From the NCBI RefSeq assembly GCF_000422985.1, contig NZ_AUHC01000012.1:39480-103479 (forward strand): 64,000 bases of DNA, in the 5' to 3' direction. The notes under the pieces were generated by a model. It saw only the letters and a program-made list of their open reading frames with translations. It did no database searches and had not been told where the DNA came from. A program made the translations under genes and the position numbers. Position 1 is the stretch's first letter. Every line of letters starts with the position of its first letter. Source of the stretch: Erythrobacter cryptus DSM 12079. GTDB lineage: Bacteria > Pseudomonadota > Alphaproteobacteria > Sphingomonadales > Sphingomonadaceae. This document shows, in pieces, positions 54,918 through 62,870 of this stretch.

Positions 54918-55092
54918 TGCCCCGCGCGGGGCGCCAGGCGGCGGGCGGGGGGAGGCGCGCGGCAAGCCCTTGCCGGGGGGCTGGCAAGCCCCTGCCGCCC
55001 TGGCAGCTGCAAATGGCGGGCCGGGCCGGGCTTAATCCGCCCGCGCCGCCGCCGTTCTGCCCTTCCGCGATTGGCCAGCGAAGGGATCTGTC

Positions 55093-55782
55093 ATGGCTGT
55101 TACCACCACCGCGGCGACCTCGGTCGGGCTGCTTGATCCCGCGGCGCTCAGCCTCGTGGTGGTCGGCACCGCGCTCGCCACCGCGGCGCGCTGCGGCTGG
55201 CGCGAGAGCGCGGCCGCGCTGCGCGCCGCGGCGCTGCTGCTGCGGCGCGGCTTTGATGCCGAGGCCAACCGCAAAGCGCTGGCGCATGCGCTCGCAGCGA
55301 TCGCGCGCGAAGGCGCGCGCCGTGCCGATCCCGCGCTGCCGCCCGACCCTGCGCTCGCGCAGCTGGTAGAGACCTCTTTGCGCGAGGCCACCCCCGCAGC
55401 GCTGGCCACGGCGCGCCGCGCCGCCCGCAGCGAGGCGCAAGCAGGCATGGCGGGTTCAGCGCAAGTCTTTGCCCTGGCCGGAGAGCTTGCCCCGGTCTGG
55501 GGCCTGATCGGGACGCTCTACGGCCTTGCCCAGCTTGGCGCCCCGAGCGGCGGCGGCGCCACAGCAACGATCATGGCGGCGATGGCAAGCGCGGTGCACA
55601 CCACGCTGTATGGCGCGCTCTTGGCCCATCTTGTGTGCCACCCGCTGGCTGCGGCGATCACGCGGCGCGCGCGGGCCGAGCAACGCGCCCGTGCGGCGCT
55701 GGCCGATTGGTTCCTTGGCCAGCTTGCCCGCCGCACCCTGGCCACGCCGCCTGCCCGCGCCCATCTGCGGGGGGTGGCATGA
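55093..55782 (+). CDS. Divergent MotA/TolQ/ExbB-family channel protein lacking first helix
   Basis: A 229-aa membrane protein related to MotA. The N-terminal helix LLDPAALSLVVVGTALATAA corresponds to MotA helix 2; MotA helix 1 is missing. After a cytoplasmic domain of about 100 residues come helix 3 (ELAPVWGLIGTLYGLAQLG, with the channel proline) and helix 4 (TTLYGALLAHLVCHPLAAAI, with the second proline). The cytoplasmic loop is rich in Arg and Ala and differs from that of the MotA in this window. Its stop overlaps the next gene (ATGA), which encodes a small MotB-like partner. Function inferred: a second ion-conducting complex. Confidence 0.72.
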   Translation: MAVTTTAATSVGLLDPAALSLVVVGTALATAARCGWRESAAALRAAALLLRRGFDAEANRKALAHALAAIAREGARRADPALPPDPALAQLVETSLREATPAALATARRAARSEAQAGMAGSAQVFALAGELAPVWGLIGTLYGLAQLGAPSGGGATATIMAAMASAVHTTLYGALLAHLVCHPLAAAITRRARAEQRARAALADWFLGQLARRTLATPPARAHLRGVA

Positions 55783-56234
55783 GCGTGGGCATTCCCCAGC
55801 GACGCCTCGGCCTCGGCTGGCAGGTGATCCTTGCCGATCTGGCGCTGATCCTGTTCCTGCTGGCGCTCTCGGCGCTGCCCGCTGCCGAGGCGGAAAGCCG
55901 CGCTGGCTCCGTCCGGCCCGAGATCGCCCCGGCCCAGGCGCTCTATCGCCCGCTCCCCGGCGGCCCCAGCCTTGCCCAATGGCTCGCAGCCCAGCCGCGC
56001 GATCCGCGCGCGGCCCTCACGATCTTTGCCAGCCACACGCCGGCCGGGGCGCAGCAGGCCTGGGCGCGCGCCGCCGCGCTCGCAGCCGAAGCGCGCGCCA
56101 GCGGGCTGCGGGTGCGCACGATCATCACCCCCGGTGACGCGGACGATCTTTATGCGAGCCTTGCCTATGACATGGCCGCGCCGGGCCGGGTGGCCGATGC
56201 TGCGGGCGAGGCAAAGTCGAAGCCGGGGGGTTGA
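55779..56234 (+). CDS. Small single-helix MotB/ExbD-like protein
   Basis: A 151-aa protein with one membrane helix near the N-terminus, GWQVILADLALILFLLALSA. Asp20 sits where MotB has its proton-binding Asp: MotB here reads WKVAYADF, this protein WQVILADL. The periplasmic part is short. LTIFASHTPAGAQQAWARAA with EARASGLRVRTI faintly recalls a reduced OmpA-like segment (GHTD...RA), but key residues are lost. It is coupled to the MotA-like gene by an ATGA overlap. Not a recognised family; the role as channel partner is inference. Confidence 0.6.
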   Translation: MSVGIPQRRLGLGWQVILADLALILFLLALSALPAAEAESRAGSVRPEIAPAQALYRPLPGGPSLAQWLAAQPRDPRAALTIFASHTPAGAQQAWARAAALAAEARASGLRVRTIITPGDADDLYASLAYDMAAPGRVADAAGEAKSKPGG

Positions 56235-57326
56235 TCAGCCCACCATCACCCGGTTGCGCCCGGCCTGTTTGGCCCGATAGAGCGCCGCATCGGCGCGCGC
56301 CAGTGCGCTGCGCGGATCGCGATCCTCGCTGACATCGGCCACCCCGGCGGAGAAGGTGATGCGGCCGAAGGGCTGGCCCGTATCGCGGTTGATCAGCACC
56401 TTGGTCGCCTGGACGGCGCGGATCGCATCGAGCTTGGCGCGCGCGGCGTGCTTGTCCATGCCGAAGAAGATCAGCACGAATTCCTCGCCCCCATGGCGCG
56501 CGACGAAGCCGGTATCGCCGGCCTGCTCGGCAAGGCTCGCCGCGAGCGCGCACAGCACCCGGTCGCCCGCCTCGTGGCCATGGCGGTCATTGATCGCCTT
56601 GAAATGATCGACATCGCAGAAGGCCAGCGCCAGCGGCTCGCCCTTGGCCTGCGCCTCGAGCGCGGCCGAGGCAAGGCGGCGCTCGAAGGCGCGGCGGTTG
56701 GGCAGGCGGGTGAGATGGTCGATATCGGCCTCGATCCGCGCCTTGGCGAGGCTTTCGCGCAGCGCTGCGGTTTCGGCCTCGCTGCGCGCCATTGCCGCCT
56801 CGGCTGCTTCCATCCGTGCGAGCATCGCGCGCGAGAGGTTGAGCACCTCGGCCAGCGCCGGCACCTCGGCCAGCGCGGCGAGCTGCGCGCCGATCGCGCC
56901 GCGATGGTCGCTCGCCTCGCTCTGGGCTGCGCGCGCGGTCTGGGCAAAGCGCATCAGCGCATATTCAAGCCGGTCCATCAGTTCCTCGAGTGCGGCGATG
57001 CGGCTGTGCCCATCGGGATCGAGCCGGGCGAGGGTGTCGAGCCAGCGCTGGTCGATCGGTTCGCCGGCCACCTCGCGCGCGGCAAAGGCGCGGGCAAGCT
57101 CGGGGTGCGAGCCTGACAGCGCCCCGCACACCGCGGCAAGATTGGGGCCGGTCACGGCGAGCTGGTGGCGGATGATGAAGTCGCTGATGCGCGCCAGCAG
57201 CGTCCGGCGGGCCTCCTCGGCGCGGCTGTCGCCCGCGGCTTCGCCGCGCGGTTCGCCGGGCGGCTCGGGGCTGGCGAGCGCTGCGGCGCGGGCGGCACGG
57301 GAAAGGAAGCGGGAGGCAATCGTCAT
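56235..57326 (-). CDS. Soluble diguanylate cyclase (GGDEF)
   Basis: A 363-aa cytoplasmic protein expected to make cyclic di-GMP. The first 190 residues are helical with no known sensor; a coiled segment (EAAEAAMARSEAETAALRES) leads into the GGDEF domain. Motifs: DHLTRLPNRRAFERRL, FCDVDHFKAINDRHGHEAGD and the active loop ARHGGEEFVLIFFG (about 279-292). The RxxD inhibitory site is not visible. Its position inside the flagellar cluster suggests control of motility. Its stop abuts the stop of the MotB-like gene (TGATCA). Confidence 0.9.
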   Translation of the reverse strand: MTIASRFLSRAARAAALASPEPPGEPRGEAAGDSRAEEARRTLLARISDFIIRHQLAVTGPNLAAVCGALSGSHPELARAFAAREVAGEPIDQRWLDTLARLDPDGHSRIAALEELMDRLEYALMRFAQTARAAQSEASDHRGAIGAQLAALAEVPALAEVLNLSRAMLARMEAAEAAMARSEAETAALRESLAKARIEADIDHLTRLPNRRAFERRLASAALEAQAKGEPLALAFCDVDHFKAINDRHGHEAGDRVLCALAASLAEQAGDTGFVARHGGEEFVLIFFGMDKHAARAKLDAIRAVQATKVLINRDTGQPFGRITFSAGVADVSEDRDPRSALARADAALYRAKQAGRNRVMVG

Positions 57327-57434
57327 GGGCGTGGCGCGGCAAGAGGATGGGCAAGGGGGAAGGATGGCGCGAGCCTAGCCGGGCATGGTCAAGGCGGGCT
57401 TCGCCCACCCCCACGTAACAGTGCCTAGGCACGG

Positions 57435-57451
57435 CTGGCACGCCGCTTGCT
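57435..57451 (+). promoter_or_regulatory. Sigma-54 promoter of flgA
   Basis: CTGGCACG-CCGC-TTGCT is a perfect match to the -24/-12 consensus, with GG and GC 12 bases apart. Transcription would start near 57462, about 27 bases before the flgA ATG. A perfect 12-bp palindrome, GTGCCTAGGCAC, lies just upstream at 57421-57432. Confidence 0.85.
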
Positions 57452-57488
57452 TCGGGGCGGGGGAAACCTGCTGCAAGGAGCCTTGCCG

Positions 57489-58100
57489 ATGCTGCCCATC
57501 CATCCGCGCCTCGCCCGCCGCGCGCTCGCCGCGCCTTTGCACCCCCGCTGGCCGGGGGAGAGCTGGCGCCTTGCGCCGCTGGTGCTGCCCATCCTGCTGC
57601 CGCTGTGCGATCCGGCTGCCGAGGCGCGCGAGATCACCGCTCCGGCAGCGATCGACCGGGCGGTGACGGCCTTCACCGGCGTTCCTGTTGGCGTCCCCGG
57701 GGGCGCGCGCGCCCCTGCCGATCCGCGGCTGCAACTGGCGGCCTGCGCGGCGCCGCTGGCGGTGCGCTGGCACGGCGAGGCGCGTGCGGCGGTGGCGGTG
57801 GAATGCACCGGCCCCGAGCCGTGGCGTATCTTCGTGGCCCTTGCCGGTGAGGCGCCCGGTGCCGCCAAGGCGGCGCAAGCCATCCGCCGCGGCGATGCGC
57901 TCACGATCCAGGTGCGCGGGCGCGGCTTTGCCATCCAGCAGCCGGGCGAGGCGCTTGGCGCAGGGGCGGTGGGCGAATGGATCGCGGTGCGCCCCAGCCG
58001 CCCGGTGTCCGGTGCCGCCGTCGGCTCCGCGAGCGCCCGGGGCGAGCCGCTGCGCGCGCGGATCGAGCGCCCGGGGCTGGTCGTCATTCCGCTTGGCTGA
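57489..58100 (+). CDS. flgA: Flagellar P-ring assembly chaperone FlgA
   Basis: A 203-aa periplasmic protein that helps FlgI form the P-ring. It has a hydrophobic export segment (LAPLVLPILLPLCDPAAEA, about 32-50) set back from a basic N-terminus. The SAF-like C-terminal part contains IRRGDALTIQVRGRGFAIQQ and LRARIERPGLVV. N-terminal LQLAACAAPLAVRWHG matches the FlgA pattern 'r.....C...l'. AAGGAG is 8 bases before the ATG. Confidence 0.85.
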   Translation: MLPIHPRLARRALAAPLHPRWPGESWRLAPLVLPILLPLCDPAAEAREITAPAAIDRAVTAFTGVPVGVPGGARAPADPRLQLAACAAPLAVRWHGEARAAVAVECTGPEPWRIFVALAGEAPGAAKAAQAIRRGDALTIQVRGRGFAIQQPGEALGAGAVGEWIAVRPSRPVSGAAVGSASARGEPLRARIERPGLVVIPLG

Positions 58101-58122
58101 GCCGCTGCTCTGCCCACCCCCT

Positions 58123-58148
58123 TAAAACGGCCCCCGCGCAGCCGTTCT
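58123..58148 (+). promoter_or_regulatory. Possible sigma-28 (FliA) promoter of flgM
   Basis: TAAA-N14-GCCGTTCT resembles the FliA consensus TAAAGTTT-N11-GCCGATAA, with spacing one base short and the downstream box partly matched. It lies about 35-55 bases before the flgM start. The same bases also form a weak hairpin (AACGGC/GCCGTT). FliA is encoded 4 kb downstream. Confidence 0.35.
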
Positions 58149-58180
58149 CGCGCGCAGGAACCCAGCCAAGGATCATGCCC

Positions 58181-58489
58181 ATGTCCTTTGTCGAACTGAG
58201 CAAAACCGCCGCGATCGGTGCCGCGCGTGCGCCCGGCCCCGGCGATCGCGCGCAGATCGATGCGCGCTTGGGGCCGAAAGAGGCGCGCACCGCCAGCGTG
58301 CCGGGCGGGGTCAGCCTCGAGGTCGAGGCGCCGAGCCCAGGCGTGGCGGCAACGCCCCCGGTCGATGCCGAGCGGGTGCGCCAGATCCGCGCAGCGCTGC
58401 GCGACGGCTCCTATCCGCTGGTGCCGACCAAGATCGTCGATGCCATGATCGCCGCGCAGGTCAGCCTGTCGCTGCCCGAGCGGGACTGA
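58181..58489 (+). CDS. flgM: Anti-sigma-28 factor FlgM
   Basis: A 102-aa inhibitor of FliA that is exported when the hook is complete. The C-terminal region VDAERVRQIRAALRDGSYPL with VPTKIVDAMIAAQ is the FlgM sigma-binding signature; the N-terminal half is low complexity as usual. ATG 58181 is 8 bases after AAGGA; ATG 58175 in the same frame is too near it. flgN follows after 4 bases. Confidence 0.88.
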   Translation: MSFVELSKTAAIGAARAPGPGDRAQIDARLGPKEARTASVPGGVSLEVEAPSPGVAATPPVDAERVRQIRAALRDGSYPLVPTKIVDAMIAAQVSLSLPERD

Positions 58490-58493
58490 GCCG

Positions 58494-58844
58494 GTGGAAG
58501 ACGCTGCCCGCACCGCCCCCGCGGCGCTCGCCGCTGGCCTCAGGCAAATGATTGCCGTGCTCGAGCGCGAGCGGCAAGCGCTTGCCGCGCTCGATGCCGA
58601 CGGCCTGTTCGAGGCTGCGCGCAGCAAGGAGACGCTGTGTGACGAGCTGGCGGCGCTCGGCCCGCAGGCGCTCGATCGCGAGACCCGTGGCTTGGCCGAG
58701 ACCGCGCGGCAGCTCAACGAGGTCAACCGCCGGGTGCGCAACCTGCTTGCCGCCAATGTCGCGGCGCGGATCGAGGCGCTCGCCGGGGCACGGCGGCCTG
58801 CCCGCATCGCCTATGCCCCTGCCCGGCCTGCCCCACGGTCCTAG
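58494..58844 (+). CDS. flgN: FlgN-like flagellar export chaperone
   Basis: A 116-aa helical protein. The long amphipathic helices (LRQMIAVLERERQALAALDA, ARSKETLCDELAALG, ETARQLNEVNRRVRNLLAAN) fit FlgN, which escorts FlgK and FlgL to the export gate. Sequence conservation in this family is low, so position right after flgM is the main support. GTG start. The tail is basic and proline-rich. Confidence 0.75.
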   Translation: MEDAARTAPAALAAGLRQMIAVLERERQALAALDADGLFEAARSKETLCDELAALGPQALDRETRGLAETARQLNEVNRRVRNLLAANVAARIEALAGARRPARIAYAPARPAPRS

Positions 58845-58891
58845 GGCCTTGCCCGCCTAGGTAGTCTTGCGGAGGCGATGCCCCGCGGCCG

Positions 58892-58908
58892 CTGGCACGG
58901 GCCTTGCA
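58892..58908 (+). promoter_or_regulatory. Sigma-54 promoter of the transglycosylase-flhA-fliA operon
   Basis: CTGGCACG-GGCC-TTGCA is a perfect -24/-12 match. Transcription would start near 58919, about 45 bases before the transglycosylase gene. Two CCTAGG hexamers lie upstream at 58840-58845 and 58856-58861. Confidence 0.85.
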
Positions 58909-58963
58909 GCATCCCGCCCGAAGGCGCCGCATCCCGCGGCGCCCGGCAACAGGCGGAGCTTGC

Positions 58964-60016
58964 GTGAGCCACTCGTCCACTCCCATCAGCCTTCCGGCCG
59001 GATCGGTGCGCGCCGGGTTCGAGGCCGCCGCCCGCGCGCACGAGGCCGCGCGCCAGGGCCGCAGCCTGCCCGCGGCGCGCCAGATTGCCGCGTCCGGCGC
59101 CCCGGTTGAAGCCGCGATCGCGCGGGCTGCCGAGGCCACTGGGGTCGACTTCAACTATCTGCTCGCTCAGGCCGAGGTCGAATCCGCGCTCGATCCCTCG
59201 GCCCGGGCGGCGACCTCGAGCGCCACCGGGCTTTATCAATTCATCGAGAGCACCTGGCTTGGCACGCTCAAGCGCCACGGCCACCGCTTCGGCCTCGGCG
59301 CCCTGGCCGACGAGATCGCGCTCACCCCCTCGGGCAGCGCCTTCGTGGCCGATCCGCAGCGCCGCGCGGCGATCCTGGCGCTGCGCGAGGATCCCGAGAT
59401 CGCCGCGCTGATGGCGGCGGGCCTCGCCGAGGACAACCACGCCCATCTTGCCGCGGTGCTTGGCCGCACCCCCAGCCATGCCGAGCTTTATCTGGCCCAT
59501 TTCCTCGGCGCCGGCGGGGCCGGGCGCTTCCTGACCGAACTCGCCGCCGATCCCGGGCAGAGCGCGGCGGCGCTGTTCGCCCGGCCCGCCGCGGCCAACC
59601 GGGCGATCTTCTACGACAGCGCCGGGGCGCCGCGCAGCCTTGGCGAGGTGATGGGGGTGATCGGCGGCAAGCTCGAACGCGCGCTCGCCCGCGCCAGTGG
59701 CGGCGCCGCCGCGCCGCGCATCGCCGCGGCTGGAGCCGACGCCGGACGCAGCGCGGTGAGCGCCCCGTGGCAGCCGGCGTGGCAGCAGTCATGGCAGGGC
59801 GCGCCCTACATCATTGCCGATGAGGCGGTGTTCGGCCCCGGGGAGCCGCCTGCGCTCAGCCTTTCGCGGGCCAGCCCGGCGCAGCCGGGCGCGGCGCCGC
59901 TGGGCCGGCGCCTGCCGATGTCCGAGGTGCTCGCCGCCACCTTCGGCACCGATCCGGCGGCCGCACCGGTGCAGGTGCGGCGCGCCTATGAGCGGTTCAA
60001 GGTCTTTGGCCTATGA
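58964..60016 (+). CDS. Lytic transglycosylase (SLT domain) in the flagellar operon
   Basis: A 350-aa peptidoglycan-cleaving enzyme. The SLT fold spans about residues 55-185: DFNYLLAQAEVESALDPSAR contains the catalytic Glu, and SSATGLYQFIESTWL follows. No typical signal peptide is visible, so it may leave by the flagellar export system. It may replace the missing FlgJ muramidase domain and open the wall for the rod. The start is GTG after GGAGCTTGC. Its C-terminal end (VLAATFGT...YERFKVFGL) is not a known domain. It overlaps flhA (ATGA). Confidence 0.82.
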   Translation: MSHSSTPISLPAGSVRAGFEAAARAHEAARQGRSLPAARQIAASGAPVEAAIARAAEATGVDFNYLLAQAEVESALDPSARAATSSATGLYQFIESTWLGTLKRHGHRFGLGALADEIALTPSGSAFVADPQRRAAILALREDPEIAALMAAGLAEDNHAHLAAVLGRTPSHAELYLAHFLGAGGAGRFLTELAADPGQSAAALFARPAAANRAIFYDSAGAPRSLGEVMGVIGGKLERALARASGGAAAPRIAAAGADAGRSAVSAPWQPAWQQSWQGAPYIIADEAVFGPGEPPALSLSRASPAQPGAAPLGRRLPMSEVLAATFGTDPAAAPVQVRRAYERFKVFGL

Positions 60017-62139
60017 CCACCGGCCTTGCGCTCCCGCCCTTCCGTCTCGGCGCCGTGCCGTCCGCGCTCGCGCTGCCGCTGGGCATCTTTGCGCTGATCG
60101 CGCTGATGGTGCTGCCGATCCCGGCGCTGCTGCTCGATGTCTTCTTCGTGCTCAACATCGCCATTGCCGTTGCCGTGCTGATGGTGGCGCTCAATGCCCG
60201 GCGCCCGCTCGATTTCTCGAGCTTTCCCACGGTGCTGCTGTTCGCCACCCTGCTGCGCCTCGCGCTCAATGTCGCCTCCACCCGGGTGGTGCTGATGAAC
60301 GGGCACGAGGGCGGGGCGGCCGCCGGGCAGGTGATCGCCAGCTTCGGCGCCTTCCTCGTCGGCGGCAATTTCGTGGTCGGCCTGTTCGTCTTTGCCATCC
60401 TGATGATCATCAACATGATCGTCATCACCAAGGGGGCGGGGCGCGTGTCGGAGGTCTCGGCGCGCTTCGTGCTCGATGCCCTGCCGGGCAAGCAGATGGC
60501 GATCGATGCCGATATCGCCGCCGGGCTCGTCACCGCCGAGGAAGCGCGCGAGCGCCGCCGCGAGGTGGCGATCGAGGCCGATTTCTACGGCTCGATGGAT
60601 GGCGCCAGCAAGTTCGTGAAGGGCGATGCGGTTGCCGCGCTCCTCATCCTTGGCGTCAACATCATCGCCGGGCTGGCCATCGGCATGGCGAGCCACGGCT
60701 TGAGCCTCGCCGAGGCGGGCGCGGCCTATGTCACCCTGGCGGTGGGCGATGCGCTGGTGGCGCAGGTGCCCGCGCTGCTGCTGTCGATCGCGGCGGCGGC
60801 GATCGTCACCCGCGTTGCCGACAGCCGCGATCTTGCCGGTCAGATCGGCGGCCAGTTCGCCGATCCCAGGGGCTGGCTGCCGGTGGCGCTGATCCTCGGC
60901 GCAGTGGGCCTGGTGCCGGCCATGCCGCAGGCGATCTTCCTGCCCGCCGCCGCGCTTGCCGCGTTCGTGTGGTGGCAGCTCAAGCGCCGCCAGGCCGCGC
61001 CGCCGGCGCCGCTGCCGATCGTCGAGGAGGCGCCCGATCACATCGCGCTTGCCGAAGTTGCCGATGCGACGCTGGTGACGATCGAACTCGGCTATGGTCT
61101 CATCGGCCTGGTCGATGCCGAGGCGGGCGCGCCGCTGCTGGCGCGCATCACCGGCATCCGCAAGCAGCTCTCGCGCGATCTCGGCTTTGTCCTGCCGCAG
61201 TTTCGCATCCGCGATTCGCTCGATCTTGCCGCGCAGGACTATGCCGTGCTGCTCGGCGGGGTCAGCATCGCCCGCGGCAGCCTGCGCCCGGGCAGGTTGC
61301 TCGCCATCGATACCGGCGAGGTGCGCCCCGGCCATGGCCTTGTCGGCGAGCCGACCCGCGATCCCAGCTTTGATTGCCCGGCCTTGTGGATTGCCCCGGC
61401 GGCGCGCGATCATGCCGTGGCCGAGGGCTTCCTGGTGGTCGATCCGGCCACGGTGATCGCCACCCATGCCAATCAGGCGCTGCTGGGCGAAGCGCACCAG
61501 CTGCTCGGCCCGGATGAGGTGCGCGCCTGGGTCGAAGGGATCAAGGGGCACGCCCCGGCGCTGATCGAGGCGGTGCATCCCGATCCGCTGCCGCTTGCCG
61601 CGCTCACCCGGATGCTGCGCGCGCTGCTCGCCGATGGGATCAGCCTTGCCCATCCCCAGCCGCTCATCACCAGCCTTGCCCTTGCCCTGCAGAAGACCAG
61701 CGATTTCGACGCGGTGATCGATGCCGTGCGCGCCGATCTTGGTGCGCGGCTGGTGGCGAGGATCGTCTCCCCGGGCGAGGTGCTCAAGGTGGTGACGCTC
61801 GATGCCGGGCTGGAAGCGGCGATCCTTGGCGGGATGATCGATCCGGCAAGCGGCCAGCCGCTGATCGAGCCCGAATGCGGGCAGATGATCATCCGCGAGA
61901 TCAACGCCATCACCGCGGCCGAGCAGGGCGCAATCGCGCTCATCGTCCAGCCGCCGGCGCGCCGCGCGCTCGCCGGACTGCTCAAGGGGCGCGCGCCGCG
62001 CTGCCTGGTGCTCTCGATCGCCGAATTGCCGGCGAGCCAGCCGATCGCGGTGGTGGGCACCATCGGTGCCGGGCGCGCCGACGCTGACAAGGCCGTGCCC
62101 GCCCCCGATGCGCCGCAGGCCGAGGAGCTGGCTGCATGA
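60013..62139 (+). CDS. flhA: Flagellar export gate protein FlhA
   Basis: A 708-aa export-gate component. The N-terminal half has about eight membrane helices and the FHIPEP signature region (RRPLDFSSFPTVLLFATLLR then LALNVASTR). The loop GRVSEVSARFVLDALPGKQM with AIDADIAAG is highly conserved. The cytoplasmic C-terminal domain (from about 335) recruits cargo and chaperones. Length is normal. It overlaps both neighbours by ATGA, so transglycosylase, FlhA and FliA are coupled. flhF and flhG, often located between flhA and fliA, are absent. Confidence 0.96.
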   Translation: MTTGLALPPFRLGAVPSALALPLGIFALIALMVLPIPALLLDVFFVLNIAIAVAVLMVALNARRPLDFSSFPTVLLFATLLRLALNVASTRVVLMNGHEGGAAAGQVIASFGAFLVGGNFVVGLFVFAILMIINMIVITKGAGRVSEVSARFVLDALPGKQMAIDADIAAGLVTAEEARERRREVAIEADFYGSMDGASKFVKGDAVAALLILGVNIIAGLAIGMASHGLSLAEAGAAYVTLAVGDALVAQVPALLLSIAAAAIVTRVADSRDLAGQIGGQFADPRGWLPVALILGAVGLVPAMPQAIFLPAAALAAFVWWQLKRRQAAPPAPLPIVEEAPDHIALAEVADATLVTIELGYGLIGLVDAEAGAPLLARITGIRKQLSRDLGFVLPQFRIRDSLDLAAQDYAVLLGGVSIARGSLRPGRLLAIDTGEVRPGHGLVGEPTRDPSFDCPALWIAPAARDHAVAEGFLVVDPATVIATHANQALLGEAHQLLGPDEVRAWVEGIKGHAPALIEAVHPDPLPLAALTRMLRALLADGISLAHPQPLITSLALALQKTSDFDAVIDAVRADLGARLVARIVSPGEVLKVVTLDAGLEAAILGGMIDPASGQPLIEPECGQMIIREINAITAAEQGAIALIVQPPARRALAGLLKGRAPRCLVLSIAELPASQPIAVVGTIGAGRADADKAVPAPDAPQAEELAA

Positions 62140-62858
62140 AGCACGATCACACCGGCTTTGCCGCTGCCCAGCCCTATGCGCCCACGCGCGCCGAGGTGGA
62201 GGCGCGGGTGCGCCGCTTCCTGCCGCTGGTGCGCCGCACCGCCTGGCATGTTTATGGCGCCGGGCGAGACGGGCTGGAGATCGAGGATCTGATGCAGGCC
62301 GGGATCGTGGCGCTGACCGAATGTGCCCAGCGCCATGCCGCCCCGACCGAAGATGGCTTTGCCGCCTATGCCAAGATCAGGGTGCGCGGGGCGATGATCG
62401 ATGCGCTGCGCCGCGCGGCCCACACCACCCGCACCGCCCGCGCCCGCCGTGCCGCCTACGACGAGGCGCTCGCCCGGCTGCGCGCCAGTCTGGGGCGTGA
62501 GCCGAGCCGCGCCGAACTCGCCCGCGCGCTGGGAGTGAACGATGCCGATCTCGCCGCGATCGAGGCAGCGGGGGTGACGCTCACCTCGATCGAGGAGGCC
62601 TATGACGAGACCAACCTTGCCTTTGCCAGCGCCGATCCCGATCCCTTCGAGGCGCTGTGCGCTGCCGAGGATCGCGCGCGTTTGCTCAAGGCGATGATCG
62701 CCCTGCCAGATCGGCTCAAGCTGGTGCTGCAACTCTTTTTCGTCGAGGAGCTGAACCTCACCGAAATCGCCGCAGTGCTCGAGGTCAGCGTGCCGCGCGT
62801 CCACCAGCTGCGCGCCAAGGCGCTCAAGGACCTGCGCGCGCTGCTCGAGGCGGGCTGA
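62136..62858 (+). CDS. fliA: RNA polymerase sigma-28 factor FliA
   Basis: A 240-aa sigma factor for late flagellar genes. Region 2: RRTAWHVYGAGRDGLEIEDL with MQAGIVALTECAQR; region 3: LGREPSRAELARALGV; region 4: LPDRLKLVLQLFFVEELNLT with EIAAVLEVSVPRVHQLRAKA. Length matches FliA rather than housekeeping or ECF factors. It is held in check by FlgM, encoded 4 kb upstream. It would be made from the sigma-54 promoter ahead of the transglycosylase gene. Confidence 0.94.
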   Translation: MKHDHTGFAAAQPYAPTRAEVEARVRRFLPLVRRTAWHVYGAGRDGLEIEDLMQAGIVALTECAQRHAAPTEDGFAAYAKIRVRGAMIDALRRAAHTTRTARARRAAYDEALARLRASLGREPSRAELARALGVNDADLAAIEAAGVTLTSIEEAYDETNLAFASADPDPFEALCAAEDRARLLKAMIALPDRLKLVLQLFFVEELNLTEIAAVLEVSVPRVHQLRAKALKDLRALLEAG

Positions 62859-62870
62859 GCGGGGGCGCGC

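Noticed and set aside
54961..55000. CTGGCAAGCCCCTGCC as a sigma-54 promoter for the MotA-like gene
   Set aside because: GG and GC are 11, not 12, bases apart and the boxes are degenerate; sigma-54 does not tolerate changed spacing.
59986..61653. Minus-strand open frame of 555 codons opposite flhA
   Set aside because: Antisense shadow of flhA, rich in His, Asp and Arg without any motif.
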